From the NCBI RefSeq assembly GCF_037042905.1, contig NC_087262.1:25936001-26000000 (forward strand): 64,000 nt of DNA. Reading direction: 5' to 3'. The DNA comes from Lytechinus pictus (taxonomy: Eukaryota; Echinodermata; Echinoidea; Temnopleuroida; Toxopneustidae). The position numbers and the translations under genes are program-made. The first letter of the stretch is position 1; each line of letters starts with the position of its first letter. Below, one piece after another: positions 10,968 to 21,884 of this stretch. Under the pieces are notes generated by a model, which was not told where the DNA came from, made no database searches, and worked only from the letters and a program-made list of their open reading frames with translations.

Positions 10968-11395
10968 GTTCTTGAGGGGGTAGGTGATGGGTTGGGGGGG
11001 GGGGGGGTCAGTAACTGATCTTGTTAATCCTCACCTACCAGGTTTATCTGCAGTACATGTACTTGAGGGGTAGGGGATGGATAGGGGAGGGGTAGGGGAT
11101 GGATAGGGGAGGGGAGATGAGCAGTGCATTGCTGATCCCACTGGATTTGTACATGTGTACTTCAGGGATAGGTGTGGAAGGGGGGGGGGTGATGACAGAT
11201 TAGTAACAGATCTTGTTGATCCCATTGGATTTGTCTGAAGTACTTGAGGGGATACAAGATGGAGGGGAGGGAGGGGGAGATAAGTAGCAAACCTTGTTGA
11301 TCCTACATGTAAAGGGTTACGGTAGTCTGTATTATCTGATGGGTAGGGATAAAGAGGGGGGGGGGGAGGAAGTTGGCAGATCAGTAGATGTTGAT
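10968..11395 (+). repeat. G-rich degenerate minisatellite, unit about 110 bp
   Basis: Four to five diverged units share CAGTA-ACTGATCTTGTT-GATCCCAC-TGGATTTGT-TACTTGAGGGG in order, each followed by a G-rich stretch of variable length (for example 10993-11007, 11178-11188, 11358-11368). A shorter GATGGATAGGGGAGGGGTAG duplication sits at 11070-11115. Open frames over it are compositional. Confidence 0.6.
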
Positions 11396-12032
11396 GATCC
11401 CACTGGTCATACATGTACACACAGGTATTATGCAGGTAGCCTACATGTACTTGGGCCCCTACCATGTTCTTGACCATGAACGCGTACATCTTCAAGCTCC
11501 AGCATAATTTATGTCCGCACACTTTCAGTATACCTTTGCACATAGATTCACACCTTACGAACGCTGTTGGCCTATAAAATGTGCATACATGCATACACAT
11601 ACATGTACTCAATTGTACATGTACAGTAAATGGGTGACACTGAATGTGATATTCTGTACCGAAGGGTTGTTATTATTGTATTAAATATCCACTTTGCATT
11701 TTTTTGTGATAGTGATGGTATATACAATGCGCAACATATAGGCCTACTCACATTTCAGTCTCACCCATACAATACATTGTACTCTATCATACTATGAATA
11801 GCTCATATTACGTGATGGCCTACATCATGGACCGCCATATACATGTACCTAATCTTCATGATGGTGATCCTGTGCAGTGATAACCTTTTCTTCTTCTTTG
11901 TTTGTCAGATTCTGAAGAGAAAACTTCAAGAACACTGAATTGTTTTCTCTTTTGCTTGTCAGAATATTCTGAATATTGGCAGACTTTTAAAGTGACATGA
12001 TTTTCATTGTTGCCAGTGACAAAATCGTATTC
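11396..12032. other. Gene-free stretch
   Basis: Contains several ACATGTAC words and no recognisable exon. A cysteine-containing minus-strand frame at about 11450-11610 has no homology I recognise and no clear splice borders. Confidence 0.4.
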
Positions 12033-12648
12033 TTAAAGGTCAAGTCCACCCCAGAAAAATGTTGATTTGAATAAATAAAGAAAAATCAAACAAACATTAT
12101 GCTGAAAATTTCATCAAAATCGGATGTAAAATAAGAAAGTTGTGACATTTTAAATTTTCGCTTACCGGTATTTTTCACAAAAAAAGTGATATGCACAACT
12201 CAGTGACAAGCAAATGAGACAGTCGATGATGTCCCTCACTCACTATTTCTTTAGTGTTTTATTGTTTGAATTATACAATATTTCAATTTTTACAGATTGG
12301 ACAATAAAGATCAACTGAATTGTACCATATAGTATTAAACAACGCTAATTGCACATGTTCGGGGAGGAATTAATCGTTGTTTCACACAACAATTGGGAGA
12401 CAATTGAAATATTTCATATTTCACATATTAAAATACAAAAGAAATAGTGAGTGAGTGATGTCATCAGTCTCCTCATTTGCATAACGACCAGGATGTGAAT
12501 ATAACTGTTTTGTGAAATTAAGCGAAACTTTAAAATGTCATAACTTTCTTATTTTACATCCAATTTTGATGAAATTTTCAGTGTTATGCTTGTTTGATTT
12601 TTCTCTTTATTCGAATCAACTTTTTGTTGGGGTGGACTTGTCCTTTAA
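12033..12648. repeat. TTAA-flanked MITE, family A, complete copy (616 bp)
   Basis: Ends are TTAAAGGTCAAGTCCACCCC and GGGGTGGACTTGTCCTTTAA. The inverted similarity extends about 250 bp inward on each side (CATCAAAATCGGATGTAAAA on the left, its complement on the right), so the element can fold into a long hairpin. No reading frame survives. It sits in the putative second intron of ZSWIM8. Confidence 0.85.
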
Positions 12649-12774
12649 AGGGGGCTATTTTGTAGCCTCTGTTCATTCAAAAATGCCTTTTGCACTGAAA
12701 CCAATAACAATTTGACTGGAGTGGGTATATTTTGCAATCTAGAGCATTTTTATATAAAGGCATGATTATTAATA

Positions 12775-13360
12775 TTAAAGGGATACTCCGAGCTGAAAAA
12801 AAAATGTTACATGTAAAATTTACCAAGCAAAAATGCTGAAAATCTCATAATCTGATAACAAATAATGAAGTTTAATACTGAATTTTAAGTTTAGCAATAT
12901 TTCGTGAAAAAGTACCGGTAATATGCACATTGTCATGACTTTATACACATGTAGTTCGGCTGATGATGTCATGTCCCCCACTTTCCCTTTTCTCATGTTA
13001 TTACTTGAACTCATAAATAATTCATAATTTTCATGTGGGTAGGCTATGTCTTCCTTGTTATAAAATAAGTTGCAGCAATGAATAGGTAATGCATTAAATC
13101 CAGTTTCAATCCATTTCCTATTAATTCTTGGAAGAAAAAAATTTGAATAAACATAATATCAAATAATAAACAAGTGGAAAACAACATCAGTTTGCACACT
13201 GAATATGTACAAACATAGAACTATTTTACCGAAAATGTCATAACTTTGTTATTCCCGTTCAATTTCGATCAATTTTTTCAGTTTTTTGTTTGTCTGATAT
13301 TTCTTTATTTGTTCAAATTCTATCATTTTCAGTCTAGAGTACTTACATGTACCCCTTTAA
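12775..13360. repeat. TTAA-flanked MITE, family B, copy 1
   Basis: The left end is TTAAAGGGATACTCCGAG and the right end is TCTAGAGTACTTACATGTAC followed by CCCTTTAA. TTAA is present at both borders. Family B shares the TTAAAGG start and an internal GATGATGTCAT element with family A but differs otherwise. Another complete copy is at 56114-56678 and a diverged copy at 41892-42400. A C run of 14 follows at 13367-13380. Confidence 0.75.
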
Positions 13361-13412
13361 ATAGCCCCCCCCCCCCCCCCAGTTCAATATCTCTGTATGC
13401 AAGGACATTTAC

Positions 13413-13557
13413 CTGATATCCTCCTCATTCTCAGGAAAGCTCCAGAAAGCAATGCGGAGTTGAAGATTTTCAGGAACAGGGGGATAGACACGTTCCACAA
13501 CTTCAAACGGGATGTGGAGGGCGGTAGTCTTCGCTGTCAGCTCAACCAATGAGGGGA
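13413..13557 (-). CDS. ZSWIM8: ZSWIM8 coding exon 2
   Basis: The 145-nt exon is bounded by a CTTTTCTAG acceptor and an AG/GTAAAT donor. It encodes VPSLVELTAKTTALHIPFEV and continues through VYPPVPENLQLRIAFWSFPE to NEEDI plus two bases of the next codon. This is strongly conserved with the segment of vertebrate ZSWIM8 that follows the acidic N-terminus. SLVELTAKTTAL resembles a BC-box, the motif by which ZSWIM8 and its nematode relative EBAX-1 are known to bind elongin B/C, although the usual Cys/Ala position is Thr here. The exon joins in frame to exon 1 (G plus TC gives Val). The SWIM zinc finger and the long C-terminal part lie further along the minus strand and were not found in bases 1-13412, so intron 2 is long or exon 3 was missed. 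Confidence 0.93.
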
Positions 13558-13775
13558 CTAGAAAAGAAAACAGAATCAATGAGAATTAGAGAGCAAAGAA
13601 TGAAGAGATAGCATGGATTTGTAAGAGTGATACATTTAAACCTACATGTATACCTCTACAAAGTTACATGCATATTACTTATGATAAATATAACAGTATA
13701 TTTTGTTTTAATTCATTTCAATGAAATATATATAGCTACTACCAATTACAATTTGATAAGAACAACAAGTATAAT

Positions 13776-14110
13776 GCTAAAAATAGTGATAAAAATAATA
13801 ATGATAATAATAATAGTAATAATAATAATACAGGGAATAATTTTCCTGGTATCCCATTGCAATTTGCTTCATATAATTGTGTGATCGCTACACAAAATTT
13901 CATTTGTGTAGCAAGTTTTGACATAGAACTGTTCAGAGCATACAGTACATGTATGTAGTTGAAAGCTTTTCTCTAATAATCACAAATGCTAATCAAATTT
14001 GAGAAGTAAAATTATTCTGTCATAATAATAATAATAACGATAATAATAATGATAATAATACATATAATACTAATAATGATAATGATAATAAAAATACTAT
14101 AATATTAATG
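13776..14110. repeat. Two interrupted AAT/GATAAT microsatellites
   Basis: AATAATAATGATAATAATAA-type repeats occur at about 13785-13830 and again at about 14021-14095, within ZSWIM8 intron 1. Confidence 0.8.
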
Positions 14111-15298
14111 ACTTTACACGAAAACATTAGGATGAAATATTGTGTCTTCACCCGTAATGCGGATTTTATTCCTCCTTTATATCTCCTGCCCTATTTTTAG
14201 TGGCATAAATCCATTGTCCTCCCCAGGTTCTTCCTGATATTGATTACCCTTTATATAAATGTAAATGTAGGCCTATAACATTCATAACAATTATGAGTCT
14301 CTGATGATGTCAAATGACACCATGCCAATTTAAAGAAAGGAGAGCAATTTTGAAAGTACACTGTATAGCTCTGGAAACATCTGAAAAGACAGGCACTACA
14401 TCACATGTTAAAATGTAAAAAAAAGGGGCTACTATTAAAATGCCCATGCACATACATGTAGATGAATGTGCACATACATGTAGATGAATGTTCACATAAA
14501 CATATATGTTTATTAAATGGGTATGTACATGCACAATGTATATGTAGGCCTAAACTGACTATGGAACAAAATAATTTCTGTAGATTTGTAGACAAGGACC
14601 AAAGAATGCATGCACAGGTACAGGCTATCATATCAAAATGTAAACATGAAATTTGATATTCATTTCAGGTGTGAGCACAGACAGTAGGCCTACATGTACC
14701 AGGTGTATAGAGAGCCTCCTGCATGTACATGTATATACAGAATCAGGTGCGCAGTGACACACCCACCCAAGGGTACATTCATACATGTACACACACTCCA
14801 CTTCACAGCAGTGCTCTACATGTATACACTACAGGGGTTACCATGGTAATTTCATTATCCATGCATGACCATGCCAGCCAGACTTTCTGCATTGGATGTG
14901 TATATATGGAAAAATGTAATGAGAAATATTGACACAATAATCACAAGGGGTTGCATGGCTTGTACTGCCTACTTTATCATGTGTACAATACATGTATGTA
15001 TAAACAGAGTAATACCTTGTTGATTAGCATTCTTTTTCACATAACTACTATTACCTACATGTATATGTACCACAATATATTCATAAACCTGATGATAAAT
15101 GAATTATTTTTTTTTATCATGTGGTTCATTGTACATGTACAGATTGTATGTGTACGACTAGTATGTACTGTACATTTTACATGTTCATGTACATGTAGAA
15201 AATTAAAGAGCAAGTCCATCAAAACAAAAAGTTGATCAGGAAAACGGATAATTATCAAACAACTAGAAATGCTCGGCGGGTCGCGCGGCCGAGCACAT

Positions 15299-15808
15299 GT
15301 ATCCCCCGAACCCACTGTATCATCCATCATTGCAATATACATGTATAGAGCTCACACAGAAATTTGACAAATAAATACAATAATCATGGCAACAATGACC
15401 CCGCCCACATTTTGCCAAATATGATGACATAAATAATATGACGCAGCAGCGTGACTCTGCAGAACCTAATTCTCCAGTAGCACCTGTTGGGGAATATCAA
15501 AACCAATAGGCGGCTTTGCTTTACCATAATGGACCTTCATGACAAATTTGAAGATGATCAGAGAAGAAACGCAGCCAATAGAGCACTCACAAGGAACTCT
15601 CTGCTATTTCCACAAAAACTCTTGTTACCATGGCAACAATGTCTCCGCCCACACCAAAATCAATAGGCGGCTTTGCTTTACCATAATGGACCATCATCAT
15701 GCCAAATTTGAAGATGATCGGAGCTGGTAGAGTGCCCACAAGGAAATCTCTGCGGCGGCGCGACGAGGCCTAATACATAGTATCCTCAGAACTCTGTTCG
15801 GGGGATAC
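15299..15808. repeat. Dispersed repeat with GTATCCCCCGAAC inverted ends
   Basis: GTATCCCCCGAAC at 15299-15311 is exactly matched by GTTCGGGGGATAC at 15796-15808. Two direct internal subrepeats carry AATAGGCGGCTTTGCTTTAC (near 15505 and 15663), each followed by CATAATGGACC. Just outside the left end lies a GC hairpin (GCTCGGC...GGCCGAGC). No coding sequence seen. Confidence 0.65.
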
Positions 15809-17139
15809 AATAATGCTGAATATACCTGTAATGCTGTAAATGGAATTTCAAGAAAACAACAACATTTTTACATTTTGTGTAATTTCACATACAGGCCATC
15901 TGTAATATGCAATATGCATATCCTGGTCTGTAATGTCAAATCTGCCATAAGGATAAATTTCTATTACTTATTCTTTTATCTTAATTTTCAGATACATCTA
16001 CAATACAGATAAACTTTAATAATAACAGTATACTGAAGATTTCACATTAATCATAAATTAAGTTTTAATATAGACAGGGGCAGCAGAGTGAAGTTGAAAG
16101 TGGGGGGGGGGGTGTACAGGGAAAAAAGGGCACCTTTTCCTTCGAAAAGGGCACTATCTTAAAACAAAGAAAAAGCAAATTATCTACAATCATGACCAAA
16201 ATTTTTTTTGGGGGGGCTACGTGTAGATATGTCGTATCACATAAAATTTATAAGAAGCTGCGAGAGAAGCAAGCAAGCAAAATTTTTTAAATGTTTGTAA
16301 CGAAAATGTTTTATTGGCAATACTTGTACATGATTGGCAGCCAGTGGCTGAAATATACATGCTACATAGTATGTAGTATAACATACATAGATATTAATAC
16401 AAAGAGTAGACCTTGAATATAAAAAAATTGATGAGCATTTCAATACATAAATTACACAAAAAGATTACACAAAGATATTCTTTATTAATAGATCAAATTA
16501 CAAAAAGATTGTCATTATAACAGATCAAATTACATAAAGGAGTTCTGACTTCTGAGTGTAAAGTGAATTGAAATCGCATTAATTTTATTGCATAAAATAG
16601 ACAGGAAGAAAGAATGCGTAATGAAATAAACTGGCAAAAGAAAAGAAAATCATATTCAGGTAAAAATATTTAATTATACATCAGGTATTAGATGATTTAT
16701 TACTGATTGTGGCCGTAATGCATTACATGTACATTATAAATTAAAAAAAAAATAAATGGAATGATACATGTAGATTCAAGGCAGCACATAAATGACCAAA
16801 TATGGTTATTATAAAATTGCAAATGCCTTTAGGTTTTTAATAGAACAAAGGAAAGCAAATTCTAAAAATTACAAGCAATCAGAAAGGAGACCGGCAAGAG
16901 AGTGTATACAGTATTTGATTATGAAGAAGTTTACATAAAAGGTTTTTTTTTTAATGTGTTAATGTATATGAATGAGCAAAACCAACTAGGGTAATCAAGC
17001 TTATTTTTTTGCCATTTCAACAGATCGATGAAGTAGGGGAGTGGACTATTTTGGAATCTTTCGTTTTGCATTGGAATTCTTCATACTGTACATGTAGATG
17101 AGACTAAATTGACGGAGTTGTTTGACCAATTTCTTTTGG

Positions 17140-17810
17140 GGCGTCTAGCCAGTTTGAACAGAAAGGGTGTTTTGATAGGGGCACCTATAAGAAGGCAAAG
17201 GAGCACTTGCTAACGGCATAAAACGGGTCCTTCTCAGCAATCTCAGGTATGAAAGAAGCACAGAAAATCTTTGTGAGGGGCACTTTTCTTGAGTAAAAAC
17301 AGGCACTGATTCAAAAGAGGACACTTGCAAGAAGGCAAGGGGGCACTTGCTCACACATAAAATTGTTCCTCAGGTGAAAGGGGGGCACAGAACATGTCCA
17401 TGGGGGGCACTTCTCTTGGGTGAAAAGGGGCACTGATACGAGAAAGGGTACTAACAAAAATGCAAGGGGACACTTATTCACACATAAAATGGGTCCTTCT
17501 CAGGTGAAAGGGGCACAGAACACGTTCATGAGGGGGCATTTTTTGGTAAAAGTTTGCACTGATACGAGAAATGGTACTTGCTAACACATAAAATGAGTCC
17601 TTCTCAGGAGAAAGGGTCACAGAACATGTTCGAGAGGGGGCATAGTTTGGTAAAAATTGGCACTTATATGAGAAAGGGCACTAGCTAACACCTAAAACGG
17701 GTCCTCCTTAGGTGAAAGGGACACAGTACACGTTCGGGGCATTTTTCTTGTATAAAAAGGGCACTTTTCAGTGCTTCAAAAAGTGGGGGGCACTGTGCCC
17801 CCCCCCCCGA
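17140..17810. repeat. Minisatellite with about 125-bp unit
   Basis: About five diverged units each contain GGGCACTGATACGAGAAAGG, then CACATAAAA(T/C)GGGTCCTTCT, CAGGTGAAAGGGGCACAGAA and CACGTTC. It ends at a C run (17798-17809), and related GGGCAC words also lie near 16120-16150. It appears to be an internally repeated dispersed element within ZSWIM8 intron 1. Confidence 0.7.
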
Positions 17811-18367
17811 TCCCTGCTCCTGCTTATAAACCACATTATGCATCACCTTTCTTTTTCATATTAATGAACAAATCATGAGTTTAAATCAACTTTCAATTTC
17901 TTATTCAACTTTGATTAAAGTTTCTATTGTTTTTATTATTTTGGATTTTACTCTTCAAATTGAATTTTAGATCATGTACATGCACTGTAGGTCTACTATT
18001 TACATACTTTTACATGCAAAATACACAGTCAGTTCCTTTAAACTTTGGGATCAACTTAATAACTTTTCTTTCTATATCATTGCTTCAATAAAAAAGTTTC
18101 CATGTCAGTGTGAACTCTTTTGAACTTGAAATGACCTCCATTTCAAACAAACTGAAGCCTTTTCAAACAAAGGATTTCAATCAGTAATAATTTGTTTCCT
18201 TCCATATGGAGTCCAGATTTTCTTTTGAAAATTACTCCCCTGAACTTGCATCTTGAAACACATTGCGTAAGCCTACTGCACTGCATTTTTTATTTAGGGT
18301 TTTGGTTTAATGTGCCTTTAAAAACCAGGGCTTGAATAATGATTACACTTTTGTGATTGTTTTTTTT

Positions 18368-19115
18368 TTAAGGACAAGTCCACCCCAACAAAAAGTTCAT
18401 TTGAATAAAAAGAGAAAAATCCAACAAGCATAACACCTAAAAATTTCATCAAAATTGAATGTAAAATAAAAAAGTTATGACATTTTAAACTTTCTCTAAA
18501 TTTCACAAAAACATCCTGGGGTCCGTTGCAGAAAGAGTTGCGTTTAAACGCAAGTCAAAATATCAATAGCAAGTCCGAAATGCGTGCTGTTGATTGGTTG
18601 AAAATCAAGTTGCGCATGATTTTTAGAGTTGCGATTGATTGCAACTCTTTCTTCAACAGGCCCCTGGTCTGTATGCAAATGAGGAGACTGATGACATCAT
18701 CCACTCACTATTTCTTTTGTATTTTATTATATGAAAGATGAAATAATCTAATTTTCTCCTCTTTGTCAAGTGAAACAATGATTAATTCCTCCATGAACAT
18801 GTGGAATTAGAATTGTTTAATACTATATGGTTCAGTCAAGTTGGTCCTTATTGTCAAATCTGTAACAAATGAAATATTGTATATTTCAAACAATAGAAAA
18901 CAAAAGAAATAGTGAGTGAGGGACATCATCGACCATCTCATTTGCATGTCACTGAGATGTGCATATCACTGTTTTGTGAAAAATAAGCGAAACTTTAAAA
19001 TGTCATAACTTTCTTATTTTATGTCCAATTTTGATGAAATTTCCAGAGTTATGCTAGTTTGATTTTTCTCTATTCATTCAAATCAACATTTTTCTGGGGT
19101 GGACTTGACCTTTAA
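18368..19115. repeat. TTAA-flanked MITE, family A, with a small MITE nested in its left arm
   Basis: Ends are TTAAGGACAAGTCCACCCC and GGGGTGGACTTGACCTTTAA. At 748 bp it is longer than other copies because of the 143-bp insertion at 18520-18662. Confidence 0.85.
18520..18662. repeat. 143-bp nested MITE with CCTGG target duplication
   Basis: The element starts GGTCCGTTGCAGAAAGAGTT and ends AACTCTTTCTTCAACAGGCC, an imperfect inverted repeat. CCTGG occurs on both sides (18515-18519 and 18663-18667), whereas other family A copies have a single CCTGG at the same place, which gives a direct empty site. Confidence 0.8.
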
Positions 19116-19194
19116 AGAAGTTTAGCACATGCCATTGTATTATTTTCCCTTTCTCTTGTCCGTATTCTTTCTGTCTTCCCTTCTTTTCTCTCCT

Positions 19195-19375
19195 CCTTAA
19201 TTCTTACACTTCCCCCACCCCCTCCTCCTTCTTCTTCTTCTTTTCCTCCTCCTTCTTCTCCTCCTTCGTCTCATTCTTCATAGGTCTTCTCCTCCTCCCC
19301 CTTTGTTCTCCATGTTCTTCTCCTCCTCCTCCTCTTCTTCTTCTTCTTCATCTTCTTCTCCTTCTCTTTGTCCTA
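19195..19375 (+). repeat. Pyrimidine tract (CTT/CTC microsatellite)
   Basis: Almost uninterrupted C and T in CTT, CTC and TTC units, inside ZSWIM8 intron 1. Confidence 0.8.
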
Positions 19376-20611
19376 TTTCTCTATTTCTTCCAAGCAATTG
19401 CATTAGCCTCTTGCATACATGTACACTGTATGATCGATCCAGTTTGCCCCCCCCCCTATCCCCTTCCTAACAGCAATATCAATTTATTGCCCACGTCTCA
19501 AAATACTTATGCTGGCTGCTAAAGTCTTTAATCTGGTCTTGAAAGAATAAATGCAAGGAAGCTGACCTGACCTACTTACTGGCCACTTATCCATTATCCA
19601 TGACCTTTGCCCATTCTCTGAGACCGAGTTCATTCTGAGGACACTTCAACACATATTAAAAACAAACTGACCTCAGACTTTATACTGATAGAGAGACTCG
19701 ATTTCTCTTTTACCAAAAATCTGAATTTCGTTTTTTAAACTCTGTATTTTTACAATTCCCTATGCTGTTTAAATACTCAAAATCATAAAAACATACAATG
19801 TAGGCCTGCATGTACCTGTCCCAAAACAGATAAAAATCTCCTTTGAATTTTTGTCAAATGGAGCAGCAGTATTCATTGTATTGGTAATGTCAATGAAATG
19901 TAAATGTGTAGATGGCAAGCAGACCCCCCCCCCCCATTCCCAGTCCTGATCTGCCGAAAGGTTTGGCGTTTTTTTACTCTTATCAGAATCTCATGAATAA
20001 TTTGATTTTTTAAATAATTTTAGAAAACAACTACTTTGTAATTCACTTCCAATGTGTATGATTTCCAAAATTCCATGTTACCTGTATAAACTAAGAACTA
20101 CATTTCAATCTCTCTCTCTCTGCATCGTGGAGGCCTTGTCAGAGTAAACATATGTCCACTTCACTGACCTTCTATGAGGTCAAGATTGTGTCCATACATA
20201 GCCATGAACACTTCACATAGCTGAGCAACCCAAGGCTAGGCTATCCATATCAACAAACTGACTCACTATCAGTCCAGTCTGATACTGTGTCATCCCATGG
20301 ACTAGTAGGTCCATGGTCATAGAGGTTCGCCTATTTACATCAACATGTACATGTACTTGATGCTACAGTAGGCAGCAGCCTACATGTATATAAAATTACA
20401 TTATTTATATAGCGCATCAAAGTCTTTATATTTTCATTTTCACTGAAAGAATACGCAGAAATCAAAATAAAAATCCTGTCTAAAAGTTATACATGTACAT
20501 ACATGTATATGAGAATGGACTAGATGTACTGTAGTGCTTTGAATTGCATGGGTTCTCCAGGGCTTTCAATCTTTGATCAAAAAAAATATTATTATTCACA
20601 AACTTTCTCCC

Positions 20612-20680
20612 TCGTGTAAGTAAATGTAGACCTATTCTATGTGGTGTACCATAGGGATCATTACTTGGCCCACTATTATT
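20612..20680 (+). pseudogene. Relic of a LINE reverse transcriptase
   Basis: In one plus frame the sequence reads RPILCGVP, a stop, then GSLLGPLLFI. This matches the conserved reverse-transcriptase motif of the GVPQGSxLGPLLF type with a nonsense change at the glutamine. Flanking sequence is too decayed to extend. Confidence 0.6.
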
Positions 20681-21300
20681 TATCGCCAATAATACTTAAA
20701 ATCACTCAAACATTTATTTGGACTAATCCTACCAATGTAATTCTTGTTTATAACATTAACCAAATTTTTAACAATACATACTGTATGGAATAATAAAGGA
20801 AACCACATTTGATGACCATACTGTACATGTACATGTAGCACATACCCAAACATATTTATTACTTGATTCATTGGCAAACTCAATAGAATAGACCTTATGC
20901 AACAAGTGTTTTACTCATGTATTCTACACCCACACAAACACACTTTATCTGGTCATGTAAATGCCCCCCTCCCCTTTGAAGAGCCAAAATACATGTACAT
21001 AAAATGTATAAATGACAATGGCAGCATACATGTAATGTACAAGACCACTGGAACAATAAGTTACAGCAGGGCTGGATTACAGGTTTATTTCAGAATATTT
21101 CATTCTTGTTATTAATCATCCTCCCACATGGAATATACTGGCCTGCTGTCATATTATTTCCTCTGAGAATGTATTAAATAACATGTTGGATTTATCCTTG
21201 GTTTGGGTCATGTGATCTATATGTAAAAGAACATGGATTAATCACAACATCATGGCAATGACCAAGTACAGTGTATCCTTGGCCCACAATCAGGTTGTTT

Positions 21301-21775
21301 TTAAAGGACAAGTCCACCCAAACAAAAAGTTGATAGAATAAAAAGAGAAAAATCCAACAAGCATACTGCTGAAAATTTCATCAAAATCAGATGTACATTT
21401 GTAAAAGATATTTATGACATTTTTAAATTTCACTCAATTTCACAAAACAGTTATATGCACATCCTGGTCTTTATGCAAATGAGGGGACTGATGTCATCCA
21501 CTCACTAATTCTTTTTTTTTTTGTTATAGGAAATATGAAATATTCTATTTTTCCCCTCATTATCATGTGAAAGAAAGTTTTATTCCTCCCTGAACATCTG
21601 AAATTACCATTGTTTTTAACATTTTATGGTTGAGTCAACTCGGTGCTTCTTGTCATATTTGGAAAAATTGAAGTATTGTATAATTCAAACAATAAAAAAA
21701 CAAAAGAAATAGTGAGGGACATCTTCGACTATCTCATTTAGATGTCACTAATTTGTACATATAACTATTTTGTGA
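21301..21775. repeat. Family A MITE, right end truncated
   Basis: Begins TTAAAGGACAAGTCCACCCA and follows the family as far as ATAACTATTTTGTGAAAGAT. The right terminal segment is missing, replaced by the sequence leading into the hairpin at 21825. Confidence 0.75.
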
Positions 21776-21824
21776 AAGATATCGAGGATATCGCGTCTGT
21801 AACGATGGCGAAGAACAATAAGAA

Positions 21825-21884
21825 ACGTTTCGGACAGGTTGACTGTCCGTCTTTATAGACGGACAGTCAACCTGTCCGAAACGT
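21825..21884. repeat. Perfect 28-bp inverted repeat with 4-base loop
   Basis: The arm at 21825-21852 (starting ACGTTTCGGACAGG) is exactly reverse-complementary to 21857-21884 (ending CCTGTCCGAAACGT) across a TTAT loop. It is followed by a CTCTACTACTC-type pyrimidine stretch. Absolute identity suggests a recent origin or a functional terminal structure of a mobile element; the element itself is not recognised. Confidence 0.85.

Noticed and set aside
10968-11612. 193-codon minus-strand frame with Pro-rich segments
   Set aside because: It reads through a G-rich minisatellite; the Pro content comes from C runs.
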